DNA of 64,000 bases, taken from Rickettsia endosymbiont of Lasioglossum villosulum (GTDB lineage Bacteria; Pseudomonadota; Alphaproteobacteria; Rickettsiales; Rickettsiaceae). The translations under genes were made by a program, and so were the position numbers. Below, in pieces: positions 26,851 through 35,842 of this stretch. A model generated the notes under the pieces. It was not told where the DNA came from. It did not search any database and saw only the letters and a program-made list of their open reading frames with translations. The first letter of the stretch is position 1. Every line of letters starts with the position of its first letter. The stretch covers positions 868,001 to 932,000 of the forward strand of contig NZ_OZ032152.1 of the NCBI RefSeq assembly GCF_964026455.1. Direction: 5' to 3'.

Positions 26851-27705
26851 TTACTTAAATTCACACATACGCTTCACAAGTTCCCTCCACTCAGGAGGAT
26901 TATAACCTGTTATCTCATTAAAACGCATAGCGTCTAGCGAGCGATCTATTACTAACTCATCTGATGGAATAACATCGATTTTTTTATTATATATTTCTGC
27001 TATTAGCTTTAATAATTCTAACTTATTAATTGGCTTTGATGCGACATGATAAAGACCATGCAGTTCTTTATTAGGTAGCACAAAATCCTTTATTATTCTT
27101 GCAAGCTCTACAGTGGGAAAACCTGAATATATAGCTTTTTTAAACCCTTTTACTGACCTTTCTGAACTTAAAAACCAGTTAGTCAAGCTTCTATTTCCTG
27201 AAAGTTCGTGACCTATAATTGAAGTACGAAGCGTAATAGCATGTGAATAATCCACCTCACCAAGAAACTTAGAACGACCATATAAATCATAACAATCCGG
27301 AAAATCACTTTCTTTGTAATTACCTTTTTTTCCTGAAAATACACAATCAGTGCTAATATGAATAAAACGTGCATTAATAAGTTCACATAACCTTGCAAGC
27401 CTATGCGGCAGTAAACTATTAATGGGTAGTGCTTTTAAAGGATCATTTGCATCAGCAAGCTGTTTTACCAGCCCTATACAATTTATTACTACATTAGGCT
27501 TTACTTTATTTAATACTTCAACTAACGAATCGTTATTCTCAACATCTACATTTGGAATTATTTTATCTGCTAACTCTTTAGAAAAATAAGAACGAGCTGA
27601 GTTGCTCCGACTTGTCGCATAAACATCAAGATTTTTGTCAGTACTCAAAAACCTAAACATGCTATTACCAAGCATGCCGGTTGCACCTAAAATCAATATT
27701 TTCAT
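26851..27705 (-). CDS. rmlD: RmlD-type SDR sugar reductase
   Basis: NAD(P)H-dependent 4-ketosugar reductase. The Rossmann motif ILGATGMLGNSM covers residues 4-15, STDCVFSGKKG near residue 119 contributes the catalytic Thr/Ser region, and YDLYGRSKFLGE provides Y-x3-K. Length 284 is usual for RmlD. With capD and wecB it gives the three enzymes needed for a UDP-L-deoxyamino sugar from UDP-GlcNAc. No rmlA, rmlB or rmlC is visible, so this is probably not a dTDP-rhamnose enzyme despite the family name. Confidence 0.91.
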   Translation of the reverse strand: MKILILGATGMLGNSMFRFLSTDKNLDVYATSRSNSARSYFSKELADKIIPNVDVENNDSLVEVLNKVKPNVVINCIGLVKQLADANDPLKALPINSLLPHRLARLCELINARFIHISTDCVFSGKKGNYKESDFPDCYDLYGRSKFLGEVDYSHAITLRTSIIGHELSGNRSLTNWFLSSERSVKGFKKAIYSGFPTVELARIIKDFVLPNKELHGLYHVASKPINKLELLKLIAEIYNKKIDVIPSDELVIDRSLDAMRFNEITGYNPPEWRELVKRMCEFK

Positions 27706-27821
27706 AATTAAATTTACTTTAATTTCCGCATCGTTTCTAACATAAATAGTATATCGTTACAATAGGTTTTGTGAATTGTCATCCCGTGGCTTGTCCATGG
27801 TATCCATTAATAAACTTTAAA

Positions 27822-27900
27822 TGTCATCCCGCGACTTGATCGCGGGATCTTAGGACACAGTCCGTGACAAAAGACCCCGTGGTCAAGCCACGGGGTGACA
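27822..27900. repeat. palindromic repeat, family C, with a leading family-A half
   Basis: TGTCATCCCGCGACTTGATCGC at the left, CTTAGGACACAGTCCGTGAC centre, GTCAAGCCACGGGGTGACA at the right; 79 bp like 11057-11135. A partial TGTCATCCCGTGGCTTGTCC copy starts at 27777. The extra GGGATGACA end at 27912-27920 lies inside the 3' end of gltX. Confidence 0.77.
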
Positions 27901-29259
27901 TTAATGAGTGATGGGATGACAATTAGTCAACCTTCTAACTATCTCTTCCCTTTTTATCAAAGGTAGCACCTTCGATATTTCCGGTCCTGATTCCTTACCA
28001 GTTAAAGCAAGACGCAATGGTAAAAACAACTCTTTTCCTTTTCGATTTGTTATTGCTGCGAGTTTTTTAGTCCATATCCCCCACGTCTCGATGGTAATTT
28101 CTTCTTCAGGTAATAACTCTGCTGCTTGTTTTAGATATTCTTTATCTAAATTCAAATCTTTTATGTTTGGAGTTTTATGACAAATCTCCCACCAATCTTT
28201 TGCATCAAATAATTTTTTTAAGTTAGGTCTTACTGATAGCCAAAAATTTTCATCAATATATTCAGCATCTATTTCTTTAAGACGATCTTTTACCTCGTTA
28301 AATTCTAGACTTATTAATAATTTATGATTTAATCTTTCTAGATCTTCCGGCTGGTAAATAGTTGGGCTTTTAGAAAAACTACTTATCTCAAAATGTTTTA
28401 CTAACTCATCCATCTTTTTATGAGGGATAATTTGCGCTGATGATCCAAGTAAACTAAAGAAGCTAGCAATTGCCATCGCTTCTAATCCCACTTCTTCTCT
28501 TAGGGTTGCAATCTCAAACCCCCCTACTCTTTTTGAAATTTTTTCATCCTTATTAATAATTAAGCTTAGATGTCCAAAAGTTGGTGGAGACTTATCTAAA
28601 GCTTCAAACATCTGAATTTGAATCGCAGTATTACTAACATGATCTTCACCTCTAATAATATGAGTGATTTCATAATCAACATCGTCAATAACTGAGCATA
28701 ACATATAAGTCATGCTTCCATCTGCCCTTATTACTATCGGGTCACTCAAAGCTTTGCCCTCATACTTAACTTCGCCTTTGATCATATCATGCCAAGTAAT
28801 CGGCTCATGATTTACTAAAAATCTATAATGCGGCTTTCGTCCTTGTTCTATATATTTTTGTATCTGATCTTCTGTTAGATTTAGGGCTGCTCGATCATAA
28901 ATAGGAGGCAACCCTTTAGAAAGCTGAAATTTACGCTTTAGTTCAAGCTCTTCCGGCGTTTCATAACAGGCATATAATCTTTTTTTATCCAATAATAGTT
29001 TTTTGATCTCATCATATCTACTTAAACGACTTAATTGATTAAATGTTTGATCCCAATTAAGGTTTAAAAACTTCAAGTCTGCTCTAATAGCGTCTTTATA
29101 TTCTTGTTTGCTACGCTCTAGATCCGTATCGTCAAATCTTAAAATAAACTGTCCATCATGCTTCTTCGCATATAGCCAATTAAGTAGTGCTGCTCTTATA
29201 TTACCGACATGTAACATACCTGTCGGTGATGGAGCAAATCGTGTTATAACTTTTGTCAT
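27901..29259 (-). CDS. gltX: glutamyl-tRNA synthetase
   Basis: Class I aminoacyl-tRNA synthetase. The HIGH-type motif appears as [17 protein letters not shown] at residues 11-27 and the KMSKS-type as DEKISKRVG near residue 242. Length 452 is typical of the shorter of the two GltX enzymes that Rickettsia genomes encode; one paralog usually charges tRNA-Gln for the amidotransferase route. Which paralog this is cannot be settled here. The last six residues, CHPITH, come from a repeat end (GGGATGACA) at 27912-27920. topA is 6 bp upstream. Confidence 0.93.
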   Translation of the reverse strand: MTKVITRFAPSPTGMLHVGNIRAALLNWLYAKKHDGQFILRFDDTDLERSKQEYKDAIRADLKFLNLNWDQTFNQLSRLSRYDEIKKLLLDKKRLYACYETPEELELKRKFQLSKGLPPIYDRAALNLTEDQIQKYIEQGRKPHYRFLVNHEPITWHDMIKGEVKYEGKALSDPIVIRADGSMTYMLCSVIDDVDYEITHIIRGEDHVSNTAIQIQMFEALDKSPPTFGHLSLIINKDEKISKRVGGFEIATLREEVGLEAMAIASFFSLLGSSAQIIPHKKMDELVKHFEISSFSKSPTIYQPEDLERLNHKLLISLEFNEVKDRLKEIDAEYIDENFWLSVRPNLKKLFDAKDWWEICHKTPNIKDLNLDKEYLKQAAELLPEEEITIETWGIWTKKLAAITNRKGKELFLPLRLALTGKESGPEISKVLPLIKREEIVRRLTNCHPITH

Positions 29260-29265
29260 TTTTAC

Positions 29266-31671
29266 TTATTTTTTCGTCTTTTTAACTTTTATCTTTTTAT
29301 CGACAAGATTAGTTACCTCATCCATATTTAGAGGATTTGGTTGTTTAGCAGCAATTGCACTTAGTTTTTCTTCAATTAACTTCATTGCATCATCTAAACT
29401 TAAATTTAAGAAATCATATTTTTTAGGTATCGAAATAAATTTACCTATATATTTTATATATGGACCAAACTTACCATACCCGACTAAAACTTCTTCACCA
29501 CTCTCTTTATGATTACCGATTTTAAGCGGTAAACTCAAAAGCTTTAATGCCATATCAAGAGTGATATCATTTTGATTTAAACCAGCAGGTAAAGGTGAAC
29601 GTTTTGGCTTTATTTTGCTATCAACTTGCTCACCATATTGGACATAAGGTCCATAAGGTCCTTTTTTCAAATATATTTCTACTCCCTCTTTATCCTTGCC
29701 TAAAACTTTGTTTTCATTAACAATATCTTTAGCCTCCCCATCAGCTTCATTATTATCATTACCACTAACAATAGATTTTCTAAAATTACATTCAGGGTAA
29801 TTACTGCACGCTAAAAATGCCCCAAATTTACCAAGCTTTAAGCTTAGCTCACCAGTTTTGCATGAGGGACAAACTTTAGAGTCTTTATTTTCTCCAAATA
29901 TATGATAATCAAGAGCTTGCTGTACATAGCTAATAATTTCTGTAATGTTTTGCTTACTTACAGATTCTATATTGTGGTTAAAGCCATTCCAAAAATTACC
30001 TAAAGCAGATTTCCATTCAAGTCTGCCAGCAGCTATTTCATCTAGCTCATTTTCAAGCCCTGCTGTAAAATCATATTCAACATATTTTTTGAAGAAACCA
30101 ACTAAAAACACTGTTACCAAACGCCCTAGCTCTTCAGGCATAAAACGCTTTTTCTCTAACGTCACATATTTACGATCTTGTAAAACTGATAAAATAGTAG
30201 CATAAGTTGATGGACGACCAATTCCAAGCTCTTCAAGCTTTTTCACTAAGCTAGCTTCTGAATATCGTGGCGGTGGTTCGGTGAAATGCTGATTTGGAAC
30301 AATCTCTTTAGTTTTCAAATGCTCTTGTTCTTTTAAAGGCGGCAGCATCTTATTTTCTTCTTCAGCCTCATCGTCTATACTTTCGCGATAGACTTTATAA
30401 AACCCATCAAAAGCTATAGTTGATCCGTTCGCTCTTGCCAAATATTCCTTATTTTCTGAAGCTAAAGTTGCATTTACTAAATCCATTATGACATTTTCCA
30501 TTTGGCAGGCTATAGTCCTTTTCCAAATTAATTCATAAAGCTTATAATAATCTTTCTCTAGCTTTTCCTTTAAATCATTAGGGATATAGTTAATATTTGT
30601 CGGTCTTATAGCTTCATGAGCTTCTTGAGCGTTTTTTACTTTCGATTTACAAATACGAGGACTGCTTGGTAAATATTTATCGCCATAATCCTTATTTATT
30701 AATTTACGTATTTCATCTACCGCATCGTTTGATAAGGTAACGCCATCAGTTCTCATATAAGTAATAAGCCCGATAGTTTCCTTACCGATATCTACACCCT
30801 CATACAATTTTTGAGCTATTTGCATGGTCTTTTTAGCACTAAAACCTAATTTTCGTGCAGCTTCTTGTTGCAGGGATGAAGTAATGAAAGGCAGTTGTGG
30901 TTGACGTTTTTGCTGTTTCTTTTCTATCTTATCGACATGAAAATTTTGAGATTTAAGCTTTTCAGTTAAATCTTTTGCTTCTTTATTATTAGTAATCGAA
31001 AACTTTTCTAGCTTTTGGTCGTTTATATGGGTTAATTTAGCGGTAAATAGCTCATTATTACTATTTAGCATTTTAAGGCTAATATCCCAATATTCTTCCG
31101 ACTTAAACCGCTCTATCTCATCTTCACGTTCACATATTAAACGAAGTGCTACAGACTGTACACGCCCCGCTGATTTACACCCAGGAAGCTTACGCCATAA
31201 GAGAGGTGAAAGTGTAAAGCCAACTAAATAGTCTAAAGCTCTTCGTGCTTGCTGAGCATTTACTAAATTATTGTCAAGTTTTCTTGGATTTTCTATAGCA
31301 TGAGTAATTGCTTTTTTGGTAATTTCGTTAAACGCTACTCGCTTAAAAAAATCATCGGATTTGACTTTATTTTTTTCTTTAATTACTTCTGCAATATGCC
31401 ATGAGATGGATTCACCCTCACGATCTGGATCGGTTGCAAGATATACTGACTCAGCTTTTTTTGCATCTTTAATTATTGCATCCACATATTTACCTGCTTT
31501 CTCTGAAATATCATATTTCATTGAAAAATTTTCATCAGGTATTACAGAACCTTTTTTAGATGGAAGATCTCTAATATGACCAAATGAGGCAATAACTTTA
31601 AATTCATCACCTAAATATTTATTTATTGTTTTTGCCTTTGCTGGCGATTCTACTATTACTAATTTCATCAA
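29266..31671 (-). CDS. topA: DNA topoisomerase I
   Basis: Type IA topoisomerase that relaxes negative supercoils. The Toprim start is VIVESPAKAKTINKYLG (residues 4-20), DPDREGESISWHIAE supplies the metal-binding acids, and the active tyrosine is in GLITYMRTDG near residue 310. The C-terminus has one four-Cys zinc ribbon (CPSCKTGELSLKLGKFG, then ACSNYPEC), followed by two alphaproteobacterial repeat segments (KKGPYGPYVQYGE and GYGKFGPYIKYIGK). Length 801 is normal. The gltX gene follows after 6 bp. Confidence 0.96.
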   Translation of the reverse strand: MMKLVIVESPAKAKTINKYLGDEFKVIASFGHIRDLPSKKGSVIPDENFSMKYDISEKAGKYVDAIIKDAKKAESVYLATDPDREGESISWHIAEVIKEKNKVKSDDFFKRVAFNEITKKAITHAIENPRKLDNNLVNAQQARRALDYLVGFTLSPLLWRKLPGCKSAGRVQSVALRLICEREDEIERFKSEEYWDISLKMLNSNNELFTAKLTHINDQKLEKFSITNNKEAKDLTEKLKSQNFHVDKIEKKQQKRQPQLPFITSSLQQEAARKLGFSAKKTMQIAQKLYEGVDIGKETIGLITYMRTDGVTLSNDAVDEIRKLINKDYGDKYLPSSPRICKSKVKNAQEAHEAIRPTNINYIPNDLKEKLEKDYYKLYELIWKRTIACQMENVIMDLVNATLASENKEYLARANGSTIAFDGFYKVYRESIDDEAEEENKMLPPLKEQEHLKTKEIVPNQHFTEPPPRYSEASLVKKLEELGIGRPSTYATILSVLQDRKYVTLEKKRFMPEELGRLVTVFLVGFFKKYVEYDFTAGLENELDEIAAGRLEWKSALGNFWNGFNHNIESVSKQNITEIISYVQQALDYHIFGENKDSKVCPSCKTGELSLKLGKFGAFLACSNYPECNFRKSIVSGNDNNEADGEAKDIVNENKVLGKDKEGVEIYLKKGPYGPYVQYGEQVDSKIKPKRSPLPAGLNQNDITLDMALKLLSLPLKIGNHKESGEEVLVGYGKFGPYIKYIGKFISIPKKYDFLNLSLDDAMKLIEEKLSAIAAKQPNPLNMDEVTNLVDKKIKVKKTKK

Positions 31672-31777
31672 TTATTATTATTTATTATATACTTATCTAA
31701 TTTGTATAATTTTATTATAAAAACAACTATTTTTACTTATCAGCAGTATAAATTAATGATATTTTATTGCTGGGGTG

Positions 31778-32908
31778 TCACATTGCTTTACCAGCAAGCT
31801 CTAATTCTAATATTATTGTATATATAATAGGCAGCGGTAATTCCGTCATTTTTTGCAAATAATCAAAATCTATAGGTACCGCAGATAATAATTCTATAAC
31901 AGCAGCACGCTCTTTTTCTGATGGTTCTTTTATCTGCATTGTATTTAGTGGTTTAAAATTAGCATCTAACTCAGCAAAATCTTTAAATAAGCTTTCATCT
32001 TTCTTGATAAATTCTTCATATTGCGGCAAATTAGCTACAATATCATTAACCGATTCTACTAAATATGCACCTTGTCTAATAAGTTTATTTGTACCTTGAC
32101 ATCTTGGATCTAAAGGAAAACCTGGCACGGCAAAAATTTCTCTGTTTTGTTCAAGAGCAAATCTTGCAGTAATTAAAGAGCCAGATTTTAGGCTCGCTTC
32201 TATTACTACTGTAGCAAGAGCAAGACTAGATATTATTCTATTACGTTGCGGGAAATGCTTACCAAGTGGCGTAGATCCTACAGGTAATTCAGCTATTATT
32301 AATCCCTCTTCTGCTAAATTTTCAAATAATTTTTTGTTTTCTGGTGGATATATATGATCAATACCACCAGCAATAACTCCAATAGTTTTAGAAGTTGCTG
32401 CTTGATGCACACTGCTATCTATTCCTCTTGCTAAGCCTGAAACAGTTACATACCCCTCTTCTGTTAACTCGGCAGCAATTTTATGAGCAAAGCTTCTCCC
32501 ATTTGCTGAGGCGTTTCTAGCTCCAACTATCGCAATACATTTATGATGATTTAGTAAATCTATATTACCTTTATAGCTTAATACCGGCGGGGGATCATAA
32601 ATTTCAAATAATAATCGTGAATATTCTAGAGATTTATATGTGATAAGTTTAGCATTATTTTTTTTAAGCAGTTCTAATTCTTTCTCAGCATCACTTTTAC
32701 TAAAAATCTTAATCGGCTTTGATTTTCCACCCCTTAGTGAAAAATCCCCAATATTTTCTATGCTAGTTGCTGCATCACCAAATAACTTTATTAAGCTATA
32801 GAAAGTTTTAGGTCCTACATTTTCACTCCTAATAAGCCGTAAAATATTAATTGTTTCAAGATCATAAGATATTTTAGAAGTAGGAGCAGAAAATAGTTCT
32901 TTTAGCAT
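31778..32908 (-). CDS. dprA: DNA processing protein DprA/Smf
   Basis: Single-stranded DNA-binding protein that loads RecA on incoming DNA in competent bacteria. The Rossmann-like core has CIAIVGARNASANGRSFAHK, SGLARGIDSSVHQAA, GVIAGGIDHIYPPEN and FPQRNRIISSLA. A SAM-like N-terminal region and a C-terminal winged-helix-like segment are present. I chose ATG 32908 (376 residues, MLKELFSAPTSK). An upstream Met at 33007 adds 33 residues that are entirely a family-B repeat. Why an obligate intracellular bacterium keeps DprA is not evident from the window. Confidence 0.92.
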   Translation of the reverse strand: MLKELFSAPTSKISYDLETINILRLIRSENVGPKTFYSLIKLFGDAATSIENIGDFSLRGGKSKPIKIFSKSDAEKELELLKKNNAKLITYKSLEYSRLLFEIYDPPPVLSYKGNIDLLNHHKCIAIVGARNASANGRSFAHKIAAELTEEGYVTVSGLARGIDSSVHQAATSKTIGVIAGGIDHIYPPENKKLFENLAEEGLIIAELPVGSTPLGKHFPQRNRIISSLALATVVIEASLKSGSLITARFALEQNREIFAVPGFPLDPRCQGTNKLIRQGAYLVESVNDIVANLPQYEEFIKKDESLFKDFAELDANFKPLNTMQIKEPSEKERAAVIELLSAVPIDFDYLQKMTELPLPIIYTIILELELAGKAM

Positions 32909-32928
32909 TAGGTAAAGTACTTGATGAA

Positions 32929-33012
32929 CGTCATTGCGAGCGACTAAAAGGAGCGTGGCAATCTCAGGATGTTTTATGAGATTGCAACAAAGCTTCGCTC
33001 CTCGCAATGACG
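32929..33012. repeat. palindromic repeat, family B
   Basis: CGTCATTGCGAGCG to CTCCTCGCAATGACG with the GTGGCAATCTCAGG / GAGATTGCAAC pair. Read on the minus strand it yields a false N-terminal extension of dprA. Confidence 0.83.
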
Positions 33013-33032
33013 GGGATAATTAATATAGTATA

Positions 33033-33665
33033 CTATAATTTCTCTGCATGTGAGCTTAAGTAATGTGCGATACCCTCATGCGATGGAGTAATAGCTTCCT
33101 CACCTTTATGCCAACCTGCTGGGCAAACTTCACCATGTTTTTGATTATGAGCTAATGCATCTATTACTTTCAAGGTATAATTAATATCACGACCGATTGG
33201 CAAATCATTAACTAACATATGACGTACTACAAAATCTTCATCTATTAGAAAAGTACCACGTAGTGAAATACCACCATCATTAAGCACGTTATACATTGAA
33301 GAAATTTCTTTTTTAAGATCAGAAACCATTGGGAATTGAACTCGTCCAAGCCCACCTTTGCTATGAGGAGTATTTTTCCAAGCTAAATGGCTAAAATGTG
33401 AATCAACACTAACTGACACTACTTTAGTATTTCTTTCAGTAAACTCACCAAGTTTATTATGAAATGCTATAATTTCCGATGGACATACAAAAGTAAAATC
33501 TAACGGGTAAAAGAACAATATAATTTTATGTCCTTTAGCATAACGGCTAAGAGTAAATTCACCTTCTACATTATTATTAGGCATAATTGCTGTAGCTGTA
33601 AAATCTGGAGCAGGTTTGCCAACAAATACTTTCATATCTTCACAAACATTCTCATTTTTTAGCAT
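33033..33665 (-). CDS. 2-Cys peroxiredoxin (AhpC/TSA family)
   Basis: Thiol peroxidase reducing hydrogen peroxide and organic hydroperoxides. The peroxidatic cysteine is in PLDFTFVCPSEI near residue 60 and the resolving cysteine in HGEVCPAGWHKG near residue 183; the long C-terminal arm is typical of the Prx1/AhpC group. Length 210 fits. An internal Met at residue 11 (MKVFVGKPAPDF) is an alternative start. No AhpF gene is nearby, so a thioredoxin system probably reduces it. It is likely a main oxidant defence during intracellular growth. Confidence 0.94.
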   Translation of the reverse strand: MLKNENVCEDMKVFVGKPAPDFTATAIMPNNNVEGEFTLSRYAKGHKIILFFYPLDFTFVCPSEIIAFHNKLGEFTERNTKVVSVSVDSHFSHLAWKNTPHSKGGLGRVQFPMVSDLKKEISSMYNVLNDGGISLRGTFLIDEDFVVRHMLVNDLPIGRDINYTLKVIDALAHNQKHGEVCPAGWHKGEEAITPSHEGIAHYLSSHAEKL

Positions 33666-33743
33666 ATTCTTACCTTTTTAGTTAACAACCTGATTATGAT
33701 ATATAAAACTAATTATTATTACAACAATAAATCTTCACAAATT

Positions 33744-34679
33744 TTATTTACTTTCTTTCTTTTCTGAAGAAGTTTTTAATTGGTTAAATATACCTAGAGT
33801 TTGAGTAATAAAACTACTTGGCTCTGAAAGATTTGCAGGTAAAATTACTGTATTAGTGTCTTTAGCTAAATTACCGAATGCATTAATATACTGCTCGGCT
33901 ATTTTAAGAGATACCGCCTCACTACCACCAGTTTTCTGCATTGCTGATGCTATAGTCTCAATACTTTTAGCTGTAGCTGTTGCAACTAAACCAATCGCCT
34001 CCGATTCACCTTTTGCTCTATTAACTTGATCAGTATAGGAAGCTTCTGAATTTAAAACGATCTGTGCTTTTTCCCCTTCCGCATGGTTAATCTTTGCTTG
34101 TCTGTTACCCTCAGACTCTAGAATTTGTGCACGTTTTTGACGTTCCGCTGCTACTTGCAACTCCATAGCTTTCAGAATAGATTGCGGTGGCTGGATATCC
34201 TTGATCTAATAACGCATACATTGTATGCCCCAATTTATCGCTGCTTGGTTAATGGCTGCAACAATAGCAACGTTTAAAGTTTCACGTTCTTCAAAAGTTC
34301 TATCTAACGGTAATTTACCAATTTCCGAACGCATAGTAGTTTGTGCAAGCTGAGTTATAGCGTAGTAAGGATTATTAACACCGTAAGAAGCTGCCATCGG
34401 ATCAATGATTTTTACATATAAAACACCATCAATAGATAATGTTACGTTATCGTTTGAAATAGCAGTTTGTGCAGTAACATCTATCGCTTCTTCTTTCAAC
34501 GTATGTTTATATGCTACTCTTTGAATTACTGGAATTAATAGATTCAATCCAGGTTGCAGCACCTTATCAAACTTCCCTAATTTCTCTACTACCCAAGCTT
34601 GTTGCTGAGGCACAACTTTAACCATTTGGATTATAACCAAAATAGCTATGATACTAAAAATTAATAATGCATATTCCAT
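33744..34679 (-). pseudogene. stomatin/SPFH-domain protein split by an in-frame TAG
   Basis: Membrane-anchored SPFH (QmcA/stomatin-type) protein. ATG 34679 begins an N-terminal helix (ALLIFSIIAILVIIQMV), then VVPQQQAWVVEKLGKFDKVL and the SPFH core up to AAINWGIQCMRY. A TAG at 34206-34208 then interrupts. The same frame continues IKDIQPPQSILKAMELQVAA and onward through the Ala/Glu-rich coiled coil to 33744. Family members have E-I-K-D-I-x-P-P at this point, so the stop replaced one codon (likely GAG). The full frame would be 312 codons. Without readthrough, the 157-residue product lacks the oligomerisation coiled coil. Confidence 0.9.
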
Positions 34680-34763
34680 ATTAACACCTTTTTTATTTTC
34701 TTTTTTATCTTATATTGAAATTTTAAAAATTACTAGAGATATTATTGTGGGTTGGGGGTTAGG

Positions 34764-34854
34764 TGTCATTGCGAGGAGGCGAAGCCGACGTGGCAATCTC
34801 AGGAGTCTAAATTTCATGAGATTGCCACGCTCACTTTGTTCGCTCGCAATGACA
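34764..34854. repeat. palindromic repeat, family B
   Basis: TGTCATTGCGAGGAGGCG to TTCGCTCGCAATGACA with GTGGCAATCTCAGG / GAGATTGCCACGC arms, between ispB and the SPFH pseudogene. Confidence 0.82.
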
Positions 34855-34858
34855 CAGT

Positions 34859-35842
34859 CTAATACGATCTGTCCAAAATAAACCTAATAATAGAAAATAA
34901 ATATTCTTTATAAATATTTTGAACGGGGATTTTGTTAAGCAAGCTAATAGCTTCATTTTCCAAGCTATTCAGATGATTTATAATATCCTTACTAATTTTA
35001 TGCTTTACCATCAAATCACATATTTGTACAAATTCTTCCTTAGTACGATTATCTGACTTTATCATATTTTTAAGATGGGCTTTGTCATCTTTCTCTAATT
35101 TGTCATATAAGAAAATTAGCGGTAGTGTAACTTTCCCCTCTAAAAAATCATCACCGATATTTTTTCCTACCTGCTTATCATTACCGAGATAATCAAGCAG
35201 ATCATCTATAACCTGAAATATAGTGCCAAGTAATCTTCCAAACTCTTCCATATCTTTAGAAATATCATCACTCTGATTTGCTATGATAGCTCCAACAGAG
35301 CAAGAAGCACCAAATAATTCGGCTGTTTTGGATTTAACAATTTGCTGATATTCTTCTATATTTATAAGACGACGCTCGTTTAGCTTAACTAGCTGCACTA
35401 CCTCACCTTCTGAAATTATCGCTGAAGCTTTTGCTAAAACATTCATGGCTTTAATAGAACCGGAAGCTACCATTAACTTAAATGATTGGCTAAAAAGAAA
35501 ATCACCGACTAAAATACTTGTTTTACTTCCCCAAATAACGTTAGCAGTTGGCTTAAATCTTCGGAGTGTACTATCATCTACTACATCGTCATGAAGTAAT
35601 GTTGCTGTATGAATAAATTCCACGGCACTAGCAAGCTTTATATGGCTATCACCATTATAATCAAACATTTTAGCAGTTATGATAGTTAATAGAGGACGAA
35701 TTCGTTTGCCACCTGCTTCCAGTAAATATTTACCGACTTTCTCTATTAACTCTTCATCACTTTTTAAACAGCTAATAATCAAGTTATTTAACTGTGTTAC
35801 TTCATCTTTTAAATCTTGCTGTATTTTTACTATAATATCCAT
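34859..35842 (-). CDS. ispB: octaprenyl-diphosphate synthase-type polyprenyl synthetase
   Basis: Trans-prenyltransferase building the long quinone side chain from IPP. The first Asp-rich motif is HDDVVDDSTLRR near residues 82-93 and the second is QVIDDLLDYLGN near residue 209, with GGKRIRPLL upstream. I start it at ATG 35842 (327 residues), where the A is shared with the TAA of the upstream gene (TAATG), rather than at 35863, which would give a 22-bp overlap. With fni (46.3 kb) and uppS (60.8 kb) it uses isoprenoid precursor that probably comes from the host. Confidence 0.93.
   Translation of the reverse strand: MDIIVKIQQDLKDEVTQLNNLIISCLKSDEELIEKVGKYLLEAGGKRIRPLLTIITAKMFDYNGDSHIKLASAVEFIHTATLLHDDVVDDSTLRRFKPTANVIWGSKTSILVGDFLFSQSFKLMVASGSIKAMNVLAKASAIISEGEVVQLVKLNERRLINIEEYQQIVKSKTAELFGASCSVGAIIANQSDDISKDMEEFGRLLGTIFQVIDDLLDYLGNDKQVGKNIGDDFLEGKVTLPLIFLYDKLEKDDKAHLKNMIKSDNRTKEEFVQICDLMVKHKISKDIINHLNSLENEAISLLNKIPVQNIYKEYLFSIIRFILDRSY

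Noticed and set aside
27213..27398. 61-codon minus-strand ORF inside rmlD
   Set aside because: Out-of-frame shadow of the reductase gene.
32909..33007. N-terminal extension of dprA
   Set aside because: All 33 extra codons are family-B repeat; the DprA sequence starts at 32908.
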